IMG/VR virus record: IMGVR_UViG_3300025286_002024
Span: 1-21,702 of that record
Origin: a virus
DNA: 21,702 nt
Reading direction: 5' to 3' (one strand)
The notes under the pieces are model-generated. The model worked only from the letters and a program-made list of their open reading frames with translations. It was not told the origin of the DNA and ran no database searches. Position numbers and translations under genes: made by a program. Each line of letters starts with the position of its first letter. Position 1 is the stretch's first letter. Positions 7,767-16,154 of the stretch are shown piece after piece.

Positions 7767-8375
7767 TTAAAAATTAATAGTCCAACGGAAAACTAGTGCA
7801 AAATCACTAGTCTTTAAAATTTGATTAAACTTTCTATAGGCAACAAGTATGGATGCATCACTAGCAAGCCCTCTCGGGTTTTTCATGAACAATCCAATTT
7901 CAGTTAGGCTTAACCCAGAAGACCCTCTTAAATAATTAGTATAATTACCTGTATCTTCATCTAATACAATAGTATATCTAACCGACGTTTCATTTATTCT
8001 CGTAACATTCTTAAAAGGAGTAAGACCAAATACATTATCTTTAGTAGGAGAAACAACTCCATTTTCAATTAAATATCCACTAACAACTGCAAAATTAGTT
8101 GCAATTCCATATTCTGCTATACTAGACAGAGGACCACTTAGCTGGTAAATTGCACTTCCTGCGGTATCGTTACCAGACACTCCTACTTGAAATCTATCAT
8201 TGTGATAATCAGTTACAGTTTCAGAACCCGAACCAGTAAAGAAATGAGATAACCCAACGCTCATACCAGAGACAATTACGTTGTGGTCATCAAATACAAT
8301 CTCCTCAGGCTTATCTTTATAAACCTTTGCAATTTGTAAGTATCCTCTAACTCCTAGATCTTCAATAAAATTCAT
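7767..8375 (-). CDS. Small virion structural protein, distant paralogue of its upstream neighbour
   Basis: A 202-residue protein of unrecognised family, clearly placed among structural genes. Its N-terminus (about residues 10-37: RG-x-L-Q-I ... EEIVFDDHNVIVSGM) aligns without gaps to the start of the 416-residue protein. The C-terminal parts also match in layout: an IGL[F/W] phrase (TEIGLFMKN here), then a basic stretch, then an end of alternating aromatic and hydrophobic residues (ALVFRWTINF). The middle appears shortened. There is no signal peptide or membrane segment. The start overlaps the previous stop as TAATG, and GGAGAT lies upstream at long spacing. It is likely a baseplate or fibre-connector component; the function is not established. 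Confidence 0.65.
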   Translation of the reverse strand: MNFIEDLGVRGYLQIAKVYKDKPEEIVFDDHNVIVSGMSVGLSHFFTGSGSETVTDYHNDRFQVGVSGNDTAGSAIYQLSGPLSSIAEYGIATNFAVVSGYLIENGVVSPTKDNVFGLTPFKNVTRINETSVRYTIVLDEDTGNYTNYLRGSSGLSLTEIGLFMKNPRGLASDASILVAYRKFNQILKTSDFALVFRWTINF

Positions 8376-9625
8376 TAGAAATATAATCTCCAGATAAGCG
8401 TTAAATCTTTATAATGCTTCATTCCTGCAACAACCCCACTGTCTTGTATATATGCTAAATTCTTTGTAAACGATTTTTTAGAAAACAACTTATACTTTCT
8501 TAAATTAGTAATAGGATTCCAAACAAATGGAGGGCTTGCACTTCCTAAAGTTCTCTTAGTATCTAAAGCCCACAATCCTATATTATATATACCTCCATAG
8601 AAATTAGTAAAACCTAAATCTCCTGATGCTATTACAGTCTGATAAATGACCTCACCCGTTGATGAAAAATCCGTATTTGCAGATACTACTAATCCTGAAG
8701 AATAAATATTAGGATTAGTTGCAAAAGAGAAACCAGAACCCACTACTCCATACTCATTATAAACTTGTCCTATATGTCCTAGAAGATCCATTGAGCTAAC
8801 AGTATTAAAAGTACCTATAAAATTAGCACTACACCCTATGTCCCCTGCGGTAATGTCTTTTGGAGCAACTCCAGTAGTTAGCTGACTTACATCTTTAAAA
8901 ATACCTCCAGGAGTTCCACCATGTTGAACTCCTCTAGGATATGCCCCCATTAATAACCCTACTCCTTGAACAGACTCAGCCGTCGCAACAGCGTTGTAAG
9001 GCCAAAACCCTGCCGAGGCTTCATTTAACAAAGCATTTACATTATGTCCTTTATTTATAGAAGGTCCTCCAAAAGCTGTAAATCCAGGGACATTACGCGG
9101 CCATGAATCAGCATAATAATTATTTGCAGATATATAAGTTTCTGCCCATATAGGATTAGAATTTAATTCTAACTTTGTATCAGTAGGGACAGGAGCCCTT
9201 GGAAGTATGTTATACCTAGAACCACTTGGAAAATAACTACTCACCCCTCCTCCTGGATTATCATTAGCAGAAACAAACACCATTGCTCCTGAAAAAAGAT
9301 AAGGTTTATAAAGTGATCCGCCAGCAGGGTAACTTCCTGAAAATCCTTTAGAAAACGAATAATCAATCCCGCTCCAAGTATCAGTATGAGCATGACGTTT
9401 ATACCCTTCTTCATCTTTACCGAAAGTCATAGCTTGAATAGTATAGTTAGAAGTATCAAGAATAGCAGAAGCAGAAGGTATGCCAGACAAACTAGGAGTC
9501 GTGGTTAGCATATCAACAATGATCTCGCCAGCCCCATCTACTACGACATTATTATCTTCAGACACAAGTTTCTGGTCTTTAGTACCATAGTCTGTGTATA
9601 CTTCTACTTTTCCTCTGATTTTCAT
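8375..9625 (-). CDS. Virion structural protein, 416 residues, longer member of the paralogous pair
   Basis: An unrecognised structural protein lying between the gp7-like wedge gene and its shorter paralogue. The N-terminus (RGKVEVYTDYG ... LVSEDNNVVVDGAGEIIVDM) shares the block [E/D]D-x-NV[V/I]V-x-G with the 202-residue protein. The middle is rich in Gly, Ser, Tyr and Asn, as in beta-structured fibre or baseplate proteins. The end (NIGLWALDTKRTLGSASPPF, later LTLIWRLYF) parallels the end of the shorter protein. Its ATG shares a base with the upstream stop (TAATG), with GAAGA just before. It is probably assembled on the baseplate periphery; that role is inferred from position only. Confidence 0.65.
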   Translation of the reverse strand: MKIRGKVEVYTDYGTKDQKLVSEDNNVVVDGAGEIIVDMLTTTPSLSGIPSASAILDTSNYTIQAMTFGKDEEGYKRHAHTDTWSGIDYSFSKGFSGSYPAGGSLYKPYLFSGAMVFVSANDNPGGGVSSYFPSGSRYNILPRAPVPTDTKLELNSNPIWAETYISANNYYADSWPRNVPGFTAFGGPSINKGHNVNALLNEASAGFWPYNAVATAESVQGVGLLMGAYPRGVQHGGTPGGIFKDVSQLTTGVAPKDITAGDIGCSANFIGTFNTVSSMDLLGHIGQVYNEYGVVGSGFSFATNPNIYSSGLVVSANTDFSSTGEVIYQTVIASGDLGFTNFYGGIYNIGLWALDTKRTLGSASPPFVWNPITNLRKYKLFSKKSFTKNLAYIQDSGVVAGMKHYKDLTLIWRLYF

Positions 9626-12600
9626 TAGTCTTCTATCTTTAATTCAGTAAAGTTATTATAGGTGGTATCCTTAGTATATGTATAATATTCAGGTTGCTGT
9701 CTATAACTCAATCTACCACCTCCACTTGTGCCATATGTTCCACTAGTTTCTAATGCTACCCTTGATGCATAAGGAGAAAAATGATTTGCTCCTACGGTAG
9801 AGTTAAAGAAATTAAATATAGTTCTAATATCCTCAGGAGTATAGGTATCCTCCGTAGGATTTAAATATTTATTCCCTCGCCTTAGAATAGAGAATGGAGC
9901 AGGATGCCAATCACCACTAACATCATATGTTATTTTCTCACTTAATGTTCTATCTAATAGACCAATATGATCCACAAGAACAAACTTAGTAAGATCATTA
10001 TCAGGAACCATAAAAAATTCAATTACATAATTTTGATTTTCTGTGTGTAAGTCTCCTATAGTTTTCTGTCTTTGCTTTAAATCTTCACTAATAGATTTTG
10101 GTCTTTCGGAAAAATGAATACCATATGGCTCATCTCCTAATTCACGCCTCTGAAGACCCTTATTAAACGTATGAAATTCAACTTCCAAAGTAGAATAATC
10201 ATCCTCAATAAATTCAGAAATTATTGAGGGATTACTAGAAGTAGTAGAATTTAACAAACTAACCTTACCACATCTTCCTAATACTTGAGTATGTTTAGTA
10301 GTCGGCTGTATATGATAATAAGAATTGTTTAGTATATAATCCTCACTAATAGAACTTGTATCAGCTTTCTCCCACTTGTTAGCACGGGTATACGACCAAA
10401 AAGTGTCATTTTCAATTTCCGTATGTATCCAAGCTCCTACCTTGACACCCCCAAAGATTCTTCCATCCTCAGTGCCGCCTAGATAACGAATGTTCAATCT
10501 GTACTTATGGTCAGGAGACAGCACATTATCATTTCTAGGGTAATAGGAAGAATAAGCCCCTAACCCACTAGCTTCCTTAACAGACAACCGTAAACGTGAT
10601 AAACCTTTAATTGATTTTAATTTTATTAAAGTATTAGAAATATAATAATTTTTTCCCCTATTATTTCTATACAAAGAAGGAGCTATGTTATAAAGTTCAA
10701 AGCTATTTCTAGTATCTGCGCCACTAACATGAATTAACTCTACTCCACTTAAAATATTTTTATTACGTATTTCAGCCTGCATCCTCCTCTGAGACGTAGA
10801 AGATGCTATTAAACTACCAGCCGAAACAATATGACTTCCGTAAAAAGATCCCGTCCATTCCCCATTAGAAGATACTCCAGAAAACATAGGATGTGATAAA
10901 TTAAGAGAAGATACTTCAGGAATAGAGGAAGCAATTAATGGATTTCCATGTAGGGTACTATAAGGTCCTGTAACTTCAAAGTTTCCATTAAATAACCCAT
11001 TACCATATAAATGTGCATGAATTAAAGGACCACCTTCTTGATCTGCATTAATTAAATTTATACCGTGACGATTAAAATTATCAGTATAAAAATCATATAC
11101 TTGATGTAATCCTCTTCCGAATTCATAATTATGGTAATCACTTATTGCATCTGGGAACCACCCGTCAGACTCTGTAGAGCTATTGGAAAAACTTAATTCA
11201 GGATTAAATTGATCATAGTTATTAGAAAAAGAATCAAAATTAGAACTAACGTAATATCTGGCTTTTTCTAATTTACGCCTTTCTTGGATAGCGTGCATAG
11301 TAGCCACAATATCCGAGGTTTGACCTCTATCTACATAATTTGCAGGAGATGTTCTATATTGCGTATGTTTTCCATCCGCCCCTAACGCACTTAATCCTCT
11401 ACAGGGGAAAGTTGATGAAGTTACAACACCGCTAAAAATATTTGGAGAATTTAAATGTTCACATTTCTTGTACACCAATGGTAAATTCATATAATCATCA
11501 ATAGGAGCGTAATACCCAGCCGATGCTATTAGCCCTAAAGGTAAAAATCCAAAACCCGATCCAGTGATATCAGTATCATGATTACCGCCACCTAAATAAC
11601 TATATTCAATGGTGGAGGAGTCCCAAGATATAGGCATATTAAAACCAGTACGATCATAATACCCTTTTGTAGGTAACAGATTTTTATAATTGCGCCTTCT
11701 TATCGTATTTCTGCCAACCTCAACCACTCCTCCAACCCCATTAGCATTTTCCGAAACGGCAGGCTCTCGTACTATGCCACTATGAATTAAATGTACTTTA
11801 TTAACATCACTACGCAATATTTGCCTTCCGGCGGCATTTCGTCCTCCTCTTCTCCATCCATCAATATGCACTGCCGAAACCGCCGCAGCCGCTAAAGCGT
11901 ATGGATAAGCACTTTTGTCTAATCCTCCCGTTGGACTTTCTATTAGTGTAAATCCAGATCCTTCATAGCTTTCTGCCTTACTGGGGTTAATAATCCATTT
12001 AGCAGTAGAACTTGTTATATAGTCATCTATTCCAGAAGCTTCAAGTCTTGATAAGGGTATAGAGTGTGCGGGAGCGAAATCCTTAGTCACCCTAGCTGCA
12101 TAAGCGGGAGCCCATTTTCCATCATGAGTAAATGTACTTTTTGAAAAATCAAAACTATCTGCCTCCATTATAAACTTAAAGTGGGATGATTTACCACTCC
12201 ACAAACTTAGCATATCAATTTTATATGAAGTTGGATCTTGTAGAAGAGTCGCCAAATTAGGAGGATCGTTAACTCCAGAGGTAAACATCAGCCACCCATT
12301 ATCATCTCTAAAACTATCAAAAGATCTTAGCGTATTATTTTTAATATATTCTGTAACTTTATTAGAAAAACTTTCAGGAACCCCAAAGCAAATTAAGAAA
12401 TCATATAAGTCATCAAGGAAATTATTAGTAACCTCACATTGAGTATAATAACTAATTTTCTCCCAAGGAGGGATTGGGAAAATTCTATTTCTGTAATTAA
12501 ACGAAAAATTTGGATCCTCTACAAAGACACTTACTCCTGGAATCAACGGACCCGCCTGCATAGGTAATTTTAACGGACCTCTCACAGGTGGGGTAGCAAT

Positions 12601-14070
12601 ATTACCAGATAATACAAGTAAAGGAAATTTCTCTCCTCCTAATCTAAAAACTTCAGGATGTAGACAAACCAAATATAATAATATATTGTCAACCGCTGCC
12701 CTTACATTATCATCCATACTACTTGTAGAGTATGTTGTTCTTCCGTTAACTGTAACTCCTTTTTCTGTAGCTACTTCATGTGTCCAAGTAGTAAAGTCTT
12801 TAAATAATGGGGACTCAGTTGATAAAGCATAATATATGAGATTAGGAATATAGGATTCCCATAACTCATGAATATTTGCTGAAACATCAAAAACCTCTTC
12901 TGAAAATAAGGAATTTACTGCTCTCTGTATGGATTCTTTAGTTCCTGTTTGCTTATATATATTAACCGCATTTTTAAGTTGTAGCCTCTGCCTAACCTCA
13001 TCAGTACCATATATTTTCCATCCTATCAATTTACCTATATGTGGAAGAAACTCCCGAGGACACTCATCAATATCATATAATAAATTTATAACCTCTGCTT
13101 CTTCTAGTCTATCAAACATAGAATAAGAAAAAGCTTTTAACAATCTGTGAAAAGGCCCCTTAACCTCCAAAGAAGTTAATAAAGTTTCATCACTAATATA
13201 ACTATCAAATGCTTCGCTTACCTTAGTGTCTTGCCTGTTGCTGTAATAAGGAGAATAAATAACATCAACAATAGTTTTTAATTTTTCTAATTGTTGTAAA
13301 CCGCTAGTCCCCGGACCGGATAGTGAAGAAGCCATAAGTCCCGAAGGAAGAAAATCATCTGGAATTAACTTATGAGATTGCCAAGCTGCACAAGTTTCAT
13401 AATTCAAGAATATAAAATCAGTAAGAGCTTTTATGCCATCATTTAAATTTATATCCTTGCCCTTATAAGTCATATCTGTTAGGGCACTTGCAACAATGGA
13501 AGAAGGCTCATATGTAAAACCTCTACCGTCGCCACTTAAATTAAGAAAGTACAACCAAGATAAAGAATTTATAAAGTGTATATGAGTTCCAGAAGCAGTA
13601 TTAGAATAAGCACTTACTGTCCTATCAAGAATGTTAGGAGGATCATAATTACTTACTAGAGGTAATAATGTTGAAGATAAATAATTATAAAAATCAGAAC
13701 TTGTATTAAAATCTAACAGAGATTTGCCAAGAGGTTGCAATAAATCCCTCTCAAAACTTTGAGGAGTGATCTTTGTTAAATTATTTCGTTGTACAAAATA
13801 TTGCGATAACCCTGAAATATTGTCTAGGGCGGAATAAGAAGAATCAGGAATTGCTGACACATTTAGTCCACTTACTGGAGAGGACATATAATTAGCAACT
13901 TTTAAATGAGAATTAATAACTACATCTGTTACATTAGTCTCATATCCACTAGCATCAATATCAGCCTGGATATAGATATCAGGAGTGATTAATTCCACAG
14001 CGTCTACATAATTTCTTTTATAGAAATTACGACTATTAGGGCTATTAGGATTAATACCTTGGGATACCAT
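9625..14070 (-). CDS. Baseplate wedge protein, gp7 / tail protein I-like, 1481 residues
   Basis: A large wedge protein. Residues about 310-395 carry a tail-protein-I-like block: a helical lead-in, LLYDIDECPREFLPHIGKLI, then G-x-D-E-V-R-x-R-x2-L-K-N-A, then Y-K-x-TGTKESIQRAV. In P2-type phages gpI and in T4 gp7 partner the J/gp6 protein, and the gene directly upstream here is gp6/J. T4 gp7 is about 1030 residues; this protein is roughly 450 longer. The C-terminal thousand residues are rich in Tyr, Asn, Ser and Gly and have no domain I can name, so extra beta-rich modules may have been added. It starts directly after the upstream stop (TAA then ATG with no gap). Confidence is high for wedge function and moderate for the gp7 equivalence. 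Confidence 0.75.
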   Translation of the reverse strand: MVSQGINPNSPNSRNFYKRNYVDAVELITPDIYIQADIDASGYETNVTDVVINSHLKVANYMSSPVSGLNVSAIPDSSYSALDNISGLSQYFVQRNNLTKITPQSFERDLLQPLGKSLLDFNTSSDFYNYLSSTLLPLVSNYDPPNILDRTVSAYSNTASGTHIHFINSLSWLYFLNLSGDGRGFTYEPSSIVASALTDMTYKGKDINLNDGIKALTDFIFLNYETCAAWQSHKLIPDDFLPSGLMASSLSGPGTSGLQQLEKLKTIVDVIYSPYYSNRQDTKVSEAFDSYISDETLLTSLEVKGPFHRLLKAFSYSMFDRLEEAEVINLLYDIDECPREFLPHIGKLIGWKIYGTDEVRQRLQLKNAVNIYKQTGTKESIQRAVNSLFSEEVFDVSANIHELWESYIPNLIYYALSTESPLFKDFTTWTHEVATEKGVTVNGRTTYSTSSMDDNVRAAVDNILLYLVCLHPEVFRLGGEKFPLLVLSGNIATPPVRGPLKLPMQAGPLIPGVSVFVEDPNFSFNYRNRIFPIPPWEKISYYTQCEVTNNFLDDLYDFLICFGVPESFSNKVTEYIKNNTLRSFDSFRDDNGWLMFTSGVNDPPNLATLLQDPTSYKIDMLSLWSGKSSHFKFIMEADSFDFSKSTFTHDGKWAPAYAARVTKDFAPAHSIPLSRLEASGIDDYITSSTAKWIINPSKAESYEGSGFTLIESPTGGLDKSAYPYALAAAAVSAVHIDGWRRGGRNAAGRQILRSDVNKVHLIHSGIVREPAVSENANGVGGVVEVGRNTIRRRNYKNLLPTKGYYDRTGFNMPISWDSSTIEYSYLGGGNHDTDITGSGFGFLPLGLIASAGYYAPIDDYMNLPLVYKKCEHLNSPNIFSGVVTSSTFPCRGLSALGADGKHTQYRTSPANYVDRGQTSDIVATMHAIQERRKLEKARYYVSSNFDSFSNNYDQFNPELSFSNSSTESDGWFPDAISDYHNYEFGRGLHQVYDFYTDNFNRHGINLINADQEGGPLIHAHLYGNGLFNGNFEVTGPYSTLHGNPLIASSIPEVSSLNLSHPMFSGVSSNGEWTGSFYGSHIVSAGSLIASSTSQRRMQAEIRNKNILSGVELIHVSGADTRNSFELYNIAPSLYRNNRGKNYYISNTLIKLKSIKGLSRLRLSVKEASGLGAYSSYYPRNDNVLSPDHKYRLNIRYLGGTEDGRIFGGVKVGAWIHTEIENDTFWSYTRANKWEKADTSSISEDYILNNSYYHIQPTTKHTQVLGRCGKVSLLNSTTSSNPSIISEFIEDDYSTLEVEFHTFNKGLQRRELGDEPYGIHFSERPKSISEDLKQRQKTIGDLHTENQNYVIEFFMVPDNDLTKFVLVDHIGLLDRTLSEKITYDVSGDWHPAPFSILRRGNKYLNPTEDTYTPEDIRTIFNFFNSTVGANHFSPYASRVALETSGTYGTSGGGRLSYRQQPEYYTYTKDTTYNNFTELKIED
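12886..13143 (-). other. Tail protein I-like core block within the gp7-like wedge protein
   Basis: Residues 310-395 hold the block that identifies the protein: hydrophobic helix, ECPREFLPHIGKLIGWK, an Arg-rich turn (DEVRQRLQLKNA) and YKQTGTKESIQRAV. The last phrase parallels the R-x-KGT-x2-[A/S]I-x2-A[V/L] signature that I know from P2 gpI-type proteins. Confidence 0.65.
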
Positions 14071-15690
14071 TTATATTGTCACAACATTAATTGTTAAATT
14101 ATTCAATTGAATAACTTCATTATGTTCAATACTTACATCTTCACTTAAATTATCTATGGTAGCAAACCTAACCAAATCAATATCATGAACAGACCTAACC
14201 AAATCCTGTAATATAAAGTTTTGACCGAATTCTCTATTATCAACAAAGAAATAATCAAACACTTTACCACGCACTAATGCCAAAATATCAGGCTCTTGAC
14301 GTTTAAGTTCTTGTTCAATTCTTATAGTCATAACTAAATCAAGAGTTCTTATCAGACCATCAACGATCACCAATTCATCAGTCAACATCTTCTTTTGATT
14401 CATAGCAGTAAGTATAGAGGTTTTAAACTCAGGAGTTGCTCTTCTTAGTTGTAAATCACTAGCCTTCTCCAATATGTAAACATCAATTATATTTGCAGAA
14501 CTGAAACCTTCTCTAGTTACAACTGTTGCCTTACCTACGGATCCATAAGGACTAATATACGTATTAGCGAAAGATTCAAAATCTGGCAAAGTAACTAACC
14601 TATCTTGGCGTCTAAAAGTAAGAGGAGCATATCTCTTAGCATGTGCTACAGTTTCTGCGTCGGCTCCACCCGTACCTATTGAAATATTAGTAAGCTGTCC
14701 TGTATACAATACCTCATTTACAGTACCTACAACCTGCGTATTAATAACTCCATTTCTAATATTCCCTCTAGAGCCTCCCCCTACTCTATACGTTACAAAA
14801 TAAGTATCCCCCATATTTGGAGATTGCCCAACTGTATTATCTCCAAATATTACATTGGCTTTAAACTCATCATCTGTACTTATCTGAAATACTTTATCCC
14901 CATCACCCGAGGCTGAAAACAAATTATCAACATATCTATAAGTTCCACTTGTAGTCGAGTCTCCTTCTACAAAAACATTAATACTTCCTTCTACAATTGG
15001 GCTATTAGCTAAAGAAATTACTTTAGACTTTTCCGTAGAGGTAAATCCGCCAGCTTGTGATACTAACGACCCTTCTAAGAAAACTAAGTTAGTGTGTATC
15101 CCACTCACAGATCCTTCAGCCTCTGCACCTGTTATGGTCATATTACCATTAGTATTAGCATTATCAACTTTACCATTGGGTAAAACTTTATATAACGTAT
15201 AAGAAATCTGCGATCCATCCTCAGGGGATGTGATAGTAATAACTCTGCTGTGTGGAGGTACAATTATATCGTGAAGGGTTCCAGGAGTAGGTACATAAGG
15301 AGCGGTCCCTCCAGGCTCCCAAGGCCACGTAATTTTTGCATTAGCAGCAGCAGAAATTGGACCTTTCATCCTTACTCCTATCAACTCTAATAACTTTTTA
15401 ACATTTTTTCTTAGCTTGGCAGTTTGTAAATAATTTTCGTTTGCTAACATATCAGCCTTTAAAGAAAACACAGAACCCATATAAGCAACAATCTCTATCA
15501 ACATAACCCCTAAATCAGATTCAGAAAAGTTCTCATACTCTAAAGGATATACAGCTTTAATATAATCAATTAAAGAATCCCTTACTGATAAGAAATCAGT
15601 AGCTGCATAATTTATTACTGATGGTCGTTTCTCTAAAGGAATTATCACATCCTTCATAAAATCAGATTTCACTTCGCCTGTAAATGCCAT
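14071..15690 (-). CDS. gp6: Baseplate wedge protein gp6 / baseplate J-like
   Basis: A 539-residue baseplate wedge protein of the T4 gp6/P2 J family, which forms the iris-like ring around the hub. Diagnostic parts are the N-terminal YAATDFLSVRDSLIDYIKAV and the ESDLGVMLIEIVAYMGSVFS helix, followed by LANENYLQTAKLRKNVKKLL. The middle is a beta-rich domain with FGDN and YRVGGGSRGNI. Then comes the J-like core GGADAETVAHAKRYAPLTFR plus RQDRLVTLPDFESFA. T4 gp6 is about 660 residues, so this is somewhat short but complete. It follows gp25 with overlapping TAATG and is followed at once by the gp7/I-like gene, the order seen in both T4-like and P2-like phages. The start at 15690 is supported by an AGGA just upstream. 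Confidence 0.9.
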   Translation of the reverse strand: MAFTGEVKSDFMKDVIIPLEKRPSVINYAATDFLSVRDSLIDYIKAVYPLEYENFSESDLGVMLIEIVAYMGSVFSLKADMLANENYLQTAKLRKNVKKLLELIGVRMKGPISAAANAKITWPWEPGGTAPYVPTPGTLHDIIVPPHSRVITITSPEDGSQISYTLYKVLPNGKVDNANTNGNMTITGAEAEGSVSGIHTNLVFLEGSLVSQAGGFTSTEKSKVISLANSPIVEGSINVFVEGDSTTSGTYRYVDNLFSASGDGDKVFQISTDDEFKANVIFGDNTVGQSPNMGDTYFVTYRVGGGSRGNIRNGVINTQVVGTVNEVLYTGQLTNISIGTGGADAETVAHAKRYAPLTFRRQDRLVTLPDFESFANTYISPYGSVGKATVVTREGFSSANIIDVYILEKASDLQLRRATPEFKTSILTAMNQKKMLTDELVIVDGLIRTLDLVMTIRIEQELKRQEPDILALVRGKVFDYFFVDNREFGQNFILQDLVRSVHDIDLVRFATIDNLSEDVSIEHNEVIQLNNLTINVVTI

Positions 15691-16154
15691 TATCCTATTT
15701 TAACTCCAACTTCAAATGTAGTGTTTTCAGATTCTTTAATTTGTACACTTAATTTTATTTGCATAGCTTGCAAGCCTTCAACACCATACTCATCTAATGA
15801 ATATACTCCTATTTTTATAACTTTAACGTTCGTAGCATATTTAGCTATGGCAGCTAATATTTCGTTTTTAATAGCTTCAAATAAAGTCTCATCCATAGGC
15901 TGAAATAAATACTTCCTTAAATTTACCCCATATCCTGGAAGTAATATCCGCTCTCCTAGATTGGTAGTTAATAATTGCGTTAAATTATTTCTAACTAAAG
16001 ACTTACCTGTCTCTTTACTAAAATACCCTGCATTCAAGTTAGCAGTCAGAGGATACGATAATCCATACACTCTCTTGGTACTAGCGGCAGCCTTTTTTCT
16101 TATATCTATAGGAGGATGTACTCCATACACTGTAGTATCTGTATTTAAAGCCAT
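15690..16154 (-). CDS. gp25: Baseplate wedge protein gp25 / W-like
   Basis: A 154-residue protein of the GPW/gp25 family, which links the wedge to the tail tube and sheath initiator region. The family signature is clear: a helix with LTQLLTTNLGERILLPGYGV, then LRKYLFQPMDETLFEAIKNE and a final beta-hairpin (IKLSVQIKESENTTFEVGV). Length is close to that of T4 gp25 (about 132). The N-terminal 50 residues are basic and carry an IDIRKKAAASTKRVYGLSYP segment. The ATG at 16154 overlaps the stop of the LamG-protein gene (TAATG), and a strong GGAGG lies 10 bases upstream, so it can be translated both by coupling and by its own ribosome site. Confidence 0.92.
   Translation of the reverse strand: MALNTDTTVYGVHPPIDIRKKAAASTKRVYGLSYPLTANLNAGYFSKETGKSLVRNNLTQLLTTNLGERILLPGYGVNLRKYLFQPMDETLFEAIKNEILAAIAKYATNVKVIKIGVYSLDEYGVEGLQAMQIKLSVQIKESENTTFEVGVKIG

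Noticed and set aside
9052-9059. TATAAATA on the minus strand, like a T4 late promoter
   Set aside because: It lies inside the 416-residue gene, far from any start, and such an octamer is expected by chance in AT-rich DNA.
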